DNA of 64,000 nt from Rutidosis leptorrhynchoides (lineage: Eukaryota; Streptophyta; Magnoliopsida; Asterales; Asteraceae): positions 2,850,001-2,914,000 of the forward strand of contig NC_092335.1 in assembly GCF_046630445.1 (NCBI RefSeq), written 5' to 3'. A model generated the notes under the pieces. That model saw only the letters and a list, made by a program, of their open reading frames with translations. It was not told the DNA's origin and searched no databases. Positions 38,494 through 49,028 of this stretch are shown in pieces (position 1 is the first letter of the stretch; each line of letters starts with the position of its first letter). Position numbers and translations under genes: made by a program.

Positions 38494-39982
38494 GTAGTAT
38501 TTAACTAGCAGAAAATATATATACATATATATAAAATGTCTTCGGTTGAAAGTACATTGATAAAAAAGCTTTTACATCTTGCAATGTATTCATACCTGTG
38601 TGTGTTGGATCAGTGACTTTAGACTCGTAGTTAGAAGGATCCGAATCCATCCGATACTTATCAGTCGGGGCATGAGGATCCGGTACCATACCCGTCGATT
38701 TTCCCATAACACCCCTCAATTGTCCTTGATTCACATCATGGCCACGTTTGCCAGACGAGTCAAATACCTGTTTTGTGTCTGCCACTTGCAAACACACCAT
38801 ATTAGTCAAAAAAGTCAAACTAGTTATTTCGAATTGTACTTCACGCATAGAAGATGATACCGTATGTTGTTGGGTCATGTGTAACGCTGACAACAGGAGA
38901 TGCCGCCCTGGTTGGGTTAGGGGCAAATGGGTCTTCTTCCATTCCAGTTGATTGTCCAATTTTACCCCTCCATTTATCTGGATTTACTTGTTGACTACCA
39001 CAAGTTTGACCAACGCCGGTTAAGTTGGTTCCGTAGGCACCGGTAGACACGGGCGGTGATTCAACAATGCTCGGTAATGGATTTGGGTAACGATCTTCCG
39101 CCATCACCGATGGCCTTTCCAAATTCCCCCTGGGTTGTGCCAATATCGAATCTGGACCACCCAAATCACCCACTCTAGCCAAATCATACACTACAATTTT
39201 CATTGATAAATTAATTATTAATTGGTATGATAATATTAAAATTCCATAAATTAAATTAATTACGAAATGATTCGCCAATCTCTAAGCATATATTGATATT
39301 GATACTACAAGTTTACAATTTTTTATTATTTGATATATGAAATATGAATAGAGAGATGATTCTCACACACACTTTTTTGATTCTCACACATCTATTTTAA
39401 CATTTTACTCTTCTAATAATACTCAATTGGTGTGTGAGTATCAAAAAAGTGTGTGTGAAAATCATCCCCCATATGAATACGGAAAACATACATAAAAAAA
39501 CAAATTATAATGCTTAAACTATTGTTTACCAAAATAGCGTAGTCAAAATAGTATGTAGGCTATATTGACATTCAAGAATCACGGTTATTATTTCAAAAAT
39601 TAAACTTCTATTGAGATACAGTAACAACTTACTGGGTGCACCATGTACTTCAGGGTCTTCAACCGTTTCTTCATGATGATCATGGCCACTATGACCATGT
39701 CCATGTCCATGCTTTGTGATTGTGTTCTTCAATTTCTTTGCTTTTTCTTTAACTTTCTTGATCACTGATTTCTTCTCCCCGTGTTGTTCATTGTGATCAT
39801 GACCTTTCAACAATAATTAAAAATAATAATACGATCATTATGTCACATGATCTTTCAATTGTAATGCAAAAATCAAGTAACTTGTTAATATCATTACCAG
39901 TTTGTAGGTCGGTGGAGAGAAGGTCATGCGCGTCGTAGTGATGGCCGTGAGAATCGTGAGTGCGCTGCAATTGTGATTCCAT
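37387..39982 (-). CDS. LTI65/RD29-type low-temperature- and ABA-induced protein
   Basis: Six exons on the minus strand with GT-AG borders in matching phase: 39982-39898, 39803-39633, 39190-38861, 38778-38596, 38393-37557 and 37427-37387, about 548 residues. Exon 4 could instead begin at 38784, adding two residues in frame. Features in order: an acidic/His start; a Lys- and His/Gly-rich segment (HGHGHGHSGHDHH); the family block EDPEVHGAPMYDLA; repeats of the type SKVTDPTHTGGKKAGLSQI; the alanine-rich amphipathic block ISSSASVIAEKAAVAKD with KLGYSG; the PGEED-like motif VKEYLVETLKPGDEDKELS; and the C-terminal ERLSEAVGSFFGGKG. RD29A/B and CAP160 relatives are hydrophilic, largely disordered proteins that accumulate under drought, cold and ABA. 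The promoter supports this (ABRE cluster). It looks intact; borders are predicted by eye. Confidence 0.85.
38423..38489. repeat. (AT)n microsatellite in an LTI65-like intron
   Basis: About 67 bp of uninterrupted AT in the intron between exons 4 and 5. Confidence 0.95.
39351..39470. mobile_element. Mutator-type MITE in intron 2 of the LTI65-like gene
   Basis: A 120-bp element that is almost all terminal inverted repeat. Arms of about 40 bp (beginning GAGAGATGATTCTCACACAC) match with only a few mismatches around a loop of about 40 bp. It is flanked by a perfect 9-bp duplication, ATATGAATA (39342-39350 and 39471-39479), the length typical of Mutator-like elements. Nine bases and long arms make MULE the best call; hAT (8 bp) is less likely. 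Confidence 0.75.
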
Positions 39983-40058
39983 TTGTATTATAAATTCTTT
40001 ATCTTCCTAGAAATGTTTGTACGGAAACTTTTGTGTTTAAATATGTTTAAGAAGAGAA

Positions 40059-40067
40059 GATATATAG
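40059..40067 (-). promoter_or_regulatory. Probable TATA box of the LTI65-like gene
   Basis: The minus strand reads CTATATATC about 80 bp before the ATG at 39982, a normal distance for a start of transcription near 40030. Confidence 0.55.
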
Positions 40068-40132
40068 ATGTTGGATTTGTTCAAACAAAAAGAAAACGGT
40101 TATCATGAAACGGTGACATGTAAGGGGGTGTA

Positions 40133-40182
40133 ACACGTATCACACAGCATACGCGTGGCAGTCGTGTGGGCATTGACGTGGC
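40133..40182 (-). promoter_or_regulatory. ABRE/coupling-element cluster of the LTI65-like gene
   Basis: Within 50 bp: an ACGT core reading TACGTGTT on the minus strand (40133-40139), a CE3-like ACGCGTGGC (40151-40159) and ACGTGGC (40176-40182), a consensus ABA-response element. Paired ABREs, or an ABRE with a coupling element, are what bZIP ABF/AREB factors need. The position is about 150-200 bp before the ATG. Confidence 0.65.
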
Positions 40183-40517
40183 TTTGTCACCCGATTACAT
40201 TGGTCCAAGTGTCCAACTATAGTACTGTAAGCAGGCACAGGATCAGAACGAGGCCGGATTTGGCGGGTTAGCGGTTTTTATTTTAATTTTATTTTGTTTT
40301 TGTTTTTTTGAGAAAAAACAAAAATTAAATAGTGTAAAAAGTAACGGTTACTTTTCTATTTAGATACCGTAATATTGTTTGATGGCCTATGAGAGACAGA
40401 GGCCGATGGGCAACTAGAGGCCCAATATTTTAGCACACAGAACGAAGAAACCCTGCTAAAAAAATTTTGTAACACCCTTGTTGCATTCATTTCTGTAAAA
40501 CAACCTAACGCTTAGAC
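40183..40517. other. Intergenic, no gene seen
   Basis: AT-rich distal promoter sequence between the LTI65-like gene and Copia element E4. Confidence 0.4.
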
Positions 40518-41011
40518 TGTTGGTGCATAATCTCAAATTCTATTATGTAATATGTTCTATTCGTATTATATTTACTATTTCAGTCGTGTAAGGATATCGT
40601 CATTAATACATTGTGGTTGATTTGATTTATGTGATGACGTAAAATGGTTCGAGCTGTTTGGTTGGCAGCTCAGACCATCGACCGATGGTAGAGACCATCG
40701 GTCGAGGGACTATCACCATCGGCCGTAGGTCAGAGACCACCGGCCGATGGTCGCTGTAACTATATATAAATACGGGTGTTGAGTTACATTGTTAGGTTAC
40801 ACACCCTACACCCTCTAGCCGTCGTTATTCGCTGTTACTATTGTCCCAGACCATACCCCAACCGAATACAATCATCTAGGCGTCGATTATATCAACAATT
40901 AGTTGGTTAGATTGATCCCAAAGTGAAACTCGTATTCGATTCATCCTAGTTTATTGTTTTCCAACCTTAATCTAGGTATAGCGTTTGATCTAAGGTCCTA
41001 GATCGTCTACA
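40518..41011 (+). repeat. E4 5' LTR
   Basis: A 494-bp LTR with a palindrome cluster (40671-40753), directly followed by a TATA box, TATATATAAA (40761-40770), that should drive element transcription. Confidence 0.85.
40671..40753. repeat. CCATCGGCCGATGG-type palindrome cluster upstream of the E4 TATA box
   Basis: Four related near-palindromes occur in 83 bp, for example CCATCG-AC-CGATGG and GACCACCGGCCGATGGTC. The cluster ends 7 bp before the TATA box, in the upstream-activator position. Confidence 0.75.
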
Positions 41012-41028
41012 AAGTGGTATCAGAGCAG

Positions 41029-44000
41029 ATGTCGAACAATCTACTTTCAGTTTCACAAGTTGCTGACAAAAAGTATACAGTTGCTTTTGATGATAAGTTT
41101 TGTTATATTTTGAGAAAAGAGTTTGTAATTCCGGAAGACATGATTCTGATGACGGCTCCAAGGTTCAAGGATCTCTATATCCTTGATATGCGTAAGGCTC
41201 ATGTTAAAGCAGCTACATGCCATCAAGCCTTCGTTTCTAAAGCTACTAAACAGGAGTCGATTATCTGGCACAAGCGTATGGGTCATCTGAGTCTAAGGAA
41301 GATGAATAATCCAGTCCATAATGAATTAGTTGAAGGTGTGAATGTTAAGAGTTTTCATATTCCTGAAGTATGTCTTCCATGTAAACAGGGAAAACAGACT
41401 AAGAAGTCACATGCTACCAAGAAACATCATTCAGTTAACATTCCTTTGGAGTTGTTGCACATGGATCTCTTTGGTCCAGTTAACTGTAAAACTCTCACCG
41501 GAGAGTCTTATTGCTTGGTAGTTACAGATGAATATTCCCGTTTCTCGTGGGTTGTGATGTTGAAACACAAGTCAGATACTTTCGATCATATTAAAGTTTT
41601 GATTCTGAAGCTCGAAAGTTTATATAAGTTAAAGGTTAGGAAGATTCGTACTGATAATGGTACGGAATTTAAGAACAATCAGATGCTGCAGTTTTGTAAT
41701 GAGAAGGGGATACAACAACAGTTCAGTCCTGCTTATACACCACAGTCAAATGGTGTTGCTGAAAGAAAGAATAGGACTTTGATTGAAACCGCAAGAACTA
41801 TGCTAGCTGATTCATGTCTACCTATTGTTTTCTGGGGTGAAGCCGTGAGTACAGCATGTTATGTGATGAACAGGGTTCTAGTGGTGAAGAGACATGAAAA
41901 AACTTGTTATGAACTGTTACACAAGAGAAAGCCTAATATTAAGCATTTTGAACCTTTTGGTGCTTCTTGTACTATTCTGGTACGAGACGCCGGAGGGAAA
42001 TTTAATTCAAAGGTTGTCTCTGGTATCTTCTTAGGATATGGGAATCCGAACAAAAGAGTGTATAATACTGAGTCAAAGTGTGTGGAAGAACGGTATGAGG
42101 TCGATATTCAGCTCAATGCTCCGCCTCGTGTTAGTAAAGGGTTCACATGGCAGTTTGTATATGATAAGTTATTTGATTCCTTCAATCTTCCACCAGATGC
42201 TACAGAGGAAGAAATTCTAACTCAGATATTGTTTGATTCTCAAAACTCTACTGAGAATGTTATTACTATTCCAGTGCAAGTTCAGAATACGGTTTCTAGC
42301 TTGCAACCAAGTCCGCAGAGTGTTAGAGGTAATTTTGATTCAAATGAGAACGGGGTAATATATACAGATGAAGAGAGTGAGCTTGAAGATGACGAGGAAG
42401 TTAGTCGAACGCGACTGATAGAGGAACATCTTAATCCTCTATATAATCAACCACCAACTGTAACAGTTCCTGAACCGCCAACTGAAGCAGGAGGTGTACG
42501 TAGATCCAATCGTGTTATTCTGCCACCTAAACGTCTTGATGATTATTATGTGGATTCAAGAGGCATTCCTCACATTAGTATTCCTCAAGCGAAGTCTAAT
42601 GAAGCTTCTACATCTGGAGTTCTGACTACATCAGAGGTTCCCGTGACAAGTGTAAGTTCAACAGTAGCAGACGATGTTCAGACAGAGAGTGCAAATGTAG
42701 TGACAGCCTTTTATTCATCACTGAATAAGACAGGAAAAATATTTGTGCATGCTCACTCATGTTATGTGTATCAAATTGAACCTAAAGATGCTTATGAGGC
42801 ATTGAAGTATGACGAGTGGGTTAGTGCAATGCAAGAGGAGCTGTTACAATTTAAAAATTTAAAGGTTTGGAAGCTAGTCAATCCACCACATGGTTGTGTG
42901 CCCTATGGTCTTCGATGGGTTTTGAAAAATAAGAAGGATGAACAGGGTATTGTTATCAGGAACAAAGCTAGATTGGTGGTGAAGGGATATCAACAGATCC
43001 CTGAAATTGACTATGATGAGGTATTTGCTCCGGTAGCGAGACTGGAGGCTATCAGGATTTTCTTGGCCTTTGCATCCTTCATGGGATTTAAAGTTTTTCA
43101 GATGGATGTTAAAAGTACATTTTTGTACGGAGAGATCAATGAAAGAGTGTTTGTTGAACAACCACTTGGTTTCGAAGACCCGCATTTCCCAGAAAAGGTT
43201 TATCGATTTGAAAAGGCACTTTATGGTCTTCACCAAGCTCCGAGAGCATGGTATGCAATGTTGTCCAACTATATGCTTGAAAACGGTTTTAGGAGAGCTG
43301 TCATTGATCAAACACTTTTCATCAAGAAGAAGAGAAAACATCTTATGTTAGTGCAGGTTTATGTTGATGATATTATCTTCGGGTCAACAGATCAGGGAAT
43401 GGTTGATGAGTTTGAGAAGGTCATGCAGCAGAAGTTCAAAATGAGTTCAATGGGAACGATAAAATTTTTCTTAGGTCTGCAGGTAGCTCACACGGATAAA
43501 GGCATCTTTTTGCATCAAACCAAGTATGTTGCTGATATTCTGAAGAGGTTTCAAATGGAAGCAGAAAGACCAGCTAAGACTCCGTTGTCTGTGAATCATG
43601 GGATATCACCTGATTGTGAGGGTGCTTCAGTGGACCAAACGTTATACAGGGCAATCATAGGTTCTCTAATGTATCTTACAGCTTCTCGACCAGATATAAT
43701 ATTTGCGGTTTATCTGTGTGCCCGTTATCAGGCGAATCCTAATGTTCATCATATGTTAGTAGTTAAGAAGATTCTGAGGTATTTGAAAGATACACCGAGT
43801 TTAGGGTTATGGTATCCGTGTGAGGATGGTTTTGATCTCACAGCGTATAGTGATTCTGACTATGGAGGTTGTAAGAAAGATTTTAAGTCAACATCAGGGG
43901 GTTGTCAATTTCTGGGTAGCAAACTAGTTACCTGGCAGTGTAAGAAGCAGACAGCAGTGGCTCAATCCACTTGTGAAGCAGAATACATTGTTGCGGCCAG

Positions 44001-44364
44001 CTGTACATCACAGGTCATCTGGATTCAACAGCAACTACGTGACTACGGTTTGCAAATTTCTAACACTCCTATTTATGTTGATAATACTGCTGCCATAGCT
44101 GTCACTAAAAATCCCGTAAATCATTCTAAAACGAAACATATAGGGATTAAATACCATTTCATTAGAGATTGCTATGAGAAAAAGTTGATAGATGTAGTGC
44201 AGATAGACACTACAGCCCAAAGGGCTGATCTCTTCACAAAAGCTTTTGATAAACCACGCTTTAATTTTCTGTTAAAGGAAATAGGTATTAAATTGCTTAC
44301 CGACGTGGTTCCTGAAACTGAGGCTCCTAACACAGAGGAACCTAACCAAGAGACTGAGTTGTGA
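41029..44364 (+). CDS. E4 pol: integrase, reverse transcriptase, RNase H (fossil part)
   Basis: A long frame of about 1,110 codons in Copia order (integrase before RT). It carries the zinc-binding and D,D,E integrase parts (about 41.25-41.8 kb), a variable acidic linker (about 42.2-42.7 kb), RT with the YVDD active site (about 43.36 kb) and RNase H (about 43.84-44.23 kb). Its upstream partners gag and protease are absent, so the element is not whole. Confidence 0.85.
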   Translation: MSNNLLSVSQVADKKYTVAFDDKFCYILRKEFVIPEDMILMTAPRFKDLYILDMRKAHVKAATCHQAFVSKATKQESIIWHKRMGHLSLRKMNNPVHNELVEGVNVKSFHIPEVCLPCKQGKQTKKSHATKKHHSVNIPLELLHMDLFGPVNCKTLTGESYCLVVTDEYSRFSWVVMLKHKSDTFDHIKVLILKLESLYKLKVRKIRTDNGTEFKNNQMLQFCNEKGIQQQFSPAYTPQSNGVAERKNRTLIETARTMLADSCLPIVFWGEAVSTACYVMNRVLVVKRHEKTCYELLHKRKPNIKHFEPFGASCTILVRDAGGKFNSKVVSGIFLGYGNPNKRVYNTESKCVEERYEVDIQLNAPPRVSKGFTWQFVYDKLFDSFNLPPDATEEEILTQILFDSQNSTENVITIPVQVQNTVSSLQPSPQSVRGNFDSNENGVIYTDEESELEDDEEVSRTRLIEEHLNPLYNQPPTVTVPEPPTEAGGVRRSNRVILPPKRLDDYYVDSRGIPHISIPQAKSNEASTSGVLTTSEVPVTSVSSTVADDVQTESANVVTAFYSSLNKTGKIFVHAHSCYVYQIEPKDAYEALKYDEWVSAMQEELLQFKNLKVWKLVNPPHGCVPYGLRWVLKNKKDEQGIVIRNKARLVVKGYQQIPEIDYDEVFAPVARLEAIRIFLAFASFMGFKVFQMDVKSTFLYGEINERVFVEQPLGFEDPHFPEKVYRFEKALYGLHQAPRAWYAMLSNYMLENGFRRAVIDQTLFIKKKRKHLMLVQVYVDDIIFGSTDQGMVDEFEKVMQQKFKMSSMGTIKFFLGLQVAHTDKGIFLHQTKYVADILKRFQMEAERPAKTPLSVNHGISPDCEGASVDQTLYRAIIGSLMYLTASRPDIIFAVYLCARYQANPNVHHMLVVKKILRYLKDTPSLGLWYPCEDGFDLTAYSDSDYGGCKKDFKSTSGGCQFLGSKLVTWQCKKQTAVAQSTCEAEYIVAASCTSQVIWIQQQLRDYGLQISNTPIYVDNTAAIAVTKNPVNHSKTKHIGIKYHFIRDCYEKKLIDVVQIDTTAQRADLFTKAFDKPRFNFLLKEIGIKLLTDVVPETEAPNTEEPNQETEL

Positions 44365-44898
44365 AGAACTTGAAACTACTTGTATAATATGTGTAGCTTT
44401 GCATGGTAGTTAGTAGGTCTTTTGCATGTTCTCTTGTCATTTGCATGATAGATTAGTATTTGATGATATTTCTGCATATTTGCTTATGTTTTTAGATAGT
44501 TTTATGTTTTTGTACAGAGAAAATCAAAAAGACATAAAAATCGAAAAAACCAGAAAAACAAATAAAAATTGAAAAATGGAAAATCCAAAAAAAATTTGGA
44601 AAAACCTGAAAATGAGTTGCTTATTCTATGTTATGGTGAAGTGATTGCAATACTGGACTGACATGTAAGTTGTGAAAAACAAGTAATACAGGATGATTGA
44701 TAATGTGTCAGTAGACGTTATTGGCCTAATTCTAGATAGAGATGATCACACTAACAAAGCGTAAATATCATGATGAGGAATTCATGGAAAGATTTACAGC
44801 GGTTGAGGGTAGTCACCTACTTATCACTGAATATGTACTGAGAAATGATTGTTCAGAAACTCAACAGACGGTTGAGGTCTCCCCTACTACGATTTATA

Positions 44899-46692
44899 TG
44901 TAGTGACCTGAACTTTTCCATGTTTATATATATTAATTGAGATTGATATTTACATGACTAAATGTTTCCAACGTGTTAAGCAATCAAACTTGTTAAGACT
45001 TGATTAAATGAAATAAGTTTCATATAAACAATTGATCACCCAAGTTGACCGGCGATTCACGAACGTTACAAAATTGTAAAAACTACATGTTGTGGTATAT
45101 ATAGACATATATATATGGTTGACATAAGATTATGATGAGTAAGTATCTCACTAAATATATTAACAATGTGTGATATACATAAGAAATGAGATTACTAAGT
45201 TAAGAAACTCGAAATGATATATATAACGATTATCGTTATGATAACGTCTACTAAATACATATGTATCATATTAAGATATTGATACACTATATTTAACATG
45301 ATAAAATTATATTTAAATATATCATTAAGTGTTTTAACAATGAACTACATATGTAAAAACAAGACTACTAACTCAAGAATTACGAAACGAGACTTATATT
45401 GTATTATACATGTATTCTAATATATTATGTAATCTTGGGATACCATAGACACGTATGCAAATGTTTTGACATATCATATCGACCCATGTATATATATTAT
45501 TTGGAACAACCATAGACACTCTATATGCAGTAATGTTGGAGTTAGCTATACAGGGTTGAGGTTGATTCCAAAAATATATATACTTTGAGTTGTGATCTAG
45601 CCTGAGACGTGTATACACTGGGTCGTGGATTGATTCAAGATAATATATATCGATTTATTTCTGTACATCTAACTGTGGACAACTAGTTGTAGGTTACTAA
45701 CGAGGACAGCTGACTTAATACACTCAAATATTTAAATCATAATAAAAATGGTTGTAATTATATTTTGATCATACTTTGATATATATGTACATATTTGTAT
45801 AGGTTCGTGAATCGATCCGTGGCCAAGTCTTATTTCCAAGGAAAGAAATATCTGTGAAAGTGAGTTATAGTCCCACTTTTAAAATCTAATATTTTTGGGA
45901 TGAGAATACATGCAGGTTTTATAAATGATTTACAAAATAGACACAAGTACGTGAAACTACATTTTATGGTTGAATTATTGAAATCGAATATGCCCCTTTT
46001 TATTAAGTCTGGTAATCTAAGAATTAGGGAACAGACACCCTAATTGACGCGAATCCTAAAGATAGATCTATTGGGCCTAACAAACCCCATCCAAAGTACC
46101 GGATGCTTTAGTACTTCGAAATTTATATCATATCCGAAGGGTGTCTCGGAATGATGGGGATATTCTTATATATGCATCTTGTTAATGTCAGTTACCAGGT
46201 GTTCACCATATGAATGATTTTTATCTCTATGTATGGGATGTGTATTGAAATATGAAATCTTGTGGTCTATTGTTACGATTTGATATATATAGGTTAAACC
46301 TATAACTCACCAACATTTTTGTTGACGTTTAAAACATTTTTATTCTCAGGTGAATATTAAGAGCTTCCGCTGTTGCATACTAAAATAAGGACAAGATTTG
46401 GAGTCCATGTTTGTATGATATTGTGTAAAAACTGCATTCAAGAAACATATGTCGATGTAATATATTTCTATTGTAAACCATTATGTAATGGTCGTGTGTA
46501 AACAGTATATTTTAGATTATCATTATTTGATAATCTACGTATTGTTTTTAAAACCTTTATTGATAAAATAAAGGTTATGGTTGTTTTAAAAATGAATGCA
46601 GTCTTTGAAAAACGTCTCATATAGAGGTCAAAACCTCGCAACGAAATCAATTAATATGGAACGTTTATAATCAATATGAACGGGACATTTCA
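44899..46692 (+). mobile_element. Solo LTR of an E2-related Gypsy family
   Basis: A 1794-bp LTR, TGTAGTGACC...GGGACATTTCA, with the 5-bp duplication TTATA on both sides (44894-44898 and 46693-46697) and no internal region. That is the product of LTR-LTR recombination. Its ends and internal blocks match the E2 LTR read on the opposite strand, including AGAGGTCAAAACCTCGC and TTGACGCGAATCCTAAAG. It lies in the 3' noncoding part of E4 and is therefore younger than E4. Confidence 0.88.
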
Positions 46693-48438
46693 TTATACTC
46701 GGTAGCAAAGGATAATTTTGTGAGTCCCCAAGGTGAGCATACTTTGTCTAGGATGCATACTTGTTTCTATTTACCTTTATTACTTGGACCGAAATTCAAC
46801 AACATACATATCGGGTACCCAAAGGGAGGTGTTTTCTCTTGAAGGGTTGAGAAGTACAGTCTTGTATCACAGACACAGAATGATTTGTACCTTGCAACGT
46901 CATTGGATTCTAGATTTCAACATCAGAAGATTGGTTTTCCATGCAGTTACTACTAAAGTCAAAGACAGTGATGCATCATCATCATGTATAGTTGTATTTA
47001 TTTATTTATTTTGTTTGTTTTATTTATGGAGAAAAGGCAACATCATAAAATCTAATAAAAAAAAAAACATGATGCAAGTTATGTTTTGTTTATATGTATT
47101 TGTTTGAAGTTGTAAATAACATGATGCACCACCTAACTGCAAGAGAATCATGGATCACGAATTGAACAAAGCTTCAACGATTCCTATGTTATCAAAGTCT
47201 GAGACAACAGATATTCCAATCGAAGAATTATTTGAACGATTTAGTTATTTACATCCGAGGGGGAGAAATTTGTAGTACCCCGTCCTAATCCATCTGGACG
47301 AAGTCTTCAACAGTTGATCCCATTGCGAGGTTCTGACCTCTATATGCCATGAACGACTCCATGTAATATGAGCAAATGCACAGCGGAAGATTTCTTTCAT
47401 ACCTGAGAATAAACATGCTTTAAAGTGTCAACCAAAAGGTTGGTGAGTTCATAAGTTTATCATAAAACAATAAAAATTCTGTAATTTTGATAGACCACAA
47501 GATTTAAATGCTGCATGGTATAAATGAGCCCGAATCCTATACCCACCTGTAATGTACATGCGATATCTTTTAAATACAGTACACCTTTCTCGTGTACGAA
47601 ATCATTTTTCATAAATCTTAGTAACCGTACACATATCTCGTGCACAAAAATAACATACACATAACCTGTGTATAAAATCATTCTCTCGATACATAACATT
47701 CACTTTTCATTTCTTTTGTATCTTGGCTTGGTAACCGACCTTAACATATAATGCGCATAATAATATCCCCAAAACAGAACATCTCGTCTGTATAATAATC
47801 ATATAAACTTCGAAGTACTAAACACCACGCCCACTAGCCCTTCCATCTAGTGAACATTCTGGGTGGGGGTGTTAAACCCGATAGCTACTTTTAGGATTCG
47901 CGTCAATTAGACGTGCACTAATTCTCAAAATTAGTGATGTTCCCTAATTCTTAGGTTACCAAGCAATAATAATCAGGGGAAAAATATTCATATCAATTGT
48001 GGCAATTATCACGTCCACATAATTCAATGGTGGCAATTATCACGTCCACATAAATCATTCGAGGAATGTTTTGCTTGTGTCTATCTCGTCAAACATTTAT
48101 AAAAGCATTTCATGTATTCGCAGTTCAAAATGTATTTCAAAAGCATTTAATAAAGCAGTTGTAAAAGTAGCGCATGTATTCTCAGTCCCAAAAATGTAAA
48201 GAGTAAAAGGGAATCAAATGAACTCACGCATATAAATATTGTAAAACAGTTAATAAAGCATTTGCATGTATTCTCAGCCCAAAAATGTAATGAGTAAAAA
48301 GGGAGCAAATGAACTCACCATACTGTATTTTGTAGTAAAAATACATATGACATCATTTAACAAAAGTAGGGTTGGCCTCGGATTCACGAACCTATATTCA
48401 ATTATATATATTAACACATGTAATGGTAATCGAATAGT

Positions 48439-48503
<65 letters not shown>

Positions 48504-48962
48504 TAATAATTGATATAATATCAAAATCTAATAATTTGTTAGATGTAATATTTATACAATAAATGTTTATAGAATTTTATGTAACATTAACTTGTATATA
48601 ATATTTGTTTGTTATTCAAAATAATACTAATTATGATAAAAATCATGATAATTCTTATAATAATAATGAAAATGATAATTTTAATATTAATGATAAAAAT
48701 ATTAATGATAATATTATTAATAATAAGGATAGTACTAATAATAATGATATTTGTAATGATAATACTAATAATGTTTATTAATAATACTAATATTAATAAT
48801 GATAAGAACATAAATAATTTTAATGATAATAATAATAATTATGGTAAAAAGTTTAATAATAATAATAATAATAAGTAATCTAACAATAATAACAATAATA
48901 ATACTAATAATAATAATAATGATATTAAAGACTACCTTCCAAAGCTTTTCTAAAAATATAAT

Positions 48963-49028
48963 GTCCTAGCCTGGGCTCGAACCCATGACCTGTCGTTTAA
49001 ACACTCATGCCCTTAACAATGGCTCCAC
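48963..49028 (-). other. tRNA-like segment with perfect B box
   Basis: The minus strand reads GTTAAGGGCATGAGTG, then GGGTTCGAGCCC (48973-48984), resembling the A-box/anticodon half and T-loop of a tRNA. The acceptor and anticodon stems do not pair well, so it is a degenerate tRNA or a tRNA-derived SINE head, not a working tRNA gene. Confidence 0.4.

Larger units (their letters stand above)
40518..47270 (+). mobile_element. E4: Ty1/Copia retrotransposon, Sirevirus-like, broken, with nested solo LTR
   Basis: 5' LTR at 40518-41011 (494 bp, TGTTGGTGC...GTCTACA). Primer-binding site TGGTATCAGAGC at 41015-41026 (initiator Met). Pol at about 41.03-44.36 kb: GAG-pre-integrase region (IWHKRMGHLSLRKM), integrase (HMDLFGPV; IRTDNGTEF; NGVAERKNRT), Copia RT (QMDVKSTFLYGEI; VYVDDIIFGS) and RNase H (SDSDYGGCKKDFKSTSGG; STCEAEYI; TKHIGIKYHFIRD). 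After pol lies a noncoding stretch interrupted by the solo LTR at 44899-46692. It ends at a polypurine tract GAGGGGGAGAAATT (about 47257-47270), with no recognisable 3' LTR after it. No gag was found, and the copy is a broken fossil. Confidence 0.85.

Noticed and set aside
48587-48878. Ile- and Asn-rich frames on both strands
   Set aside because: AT-rich low-complexity sequence inside an LTR.
48963-49028. Functional tRNA gene
   Set aside because: The T-loop is good but the acceptor and anticodon stems do not pair.
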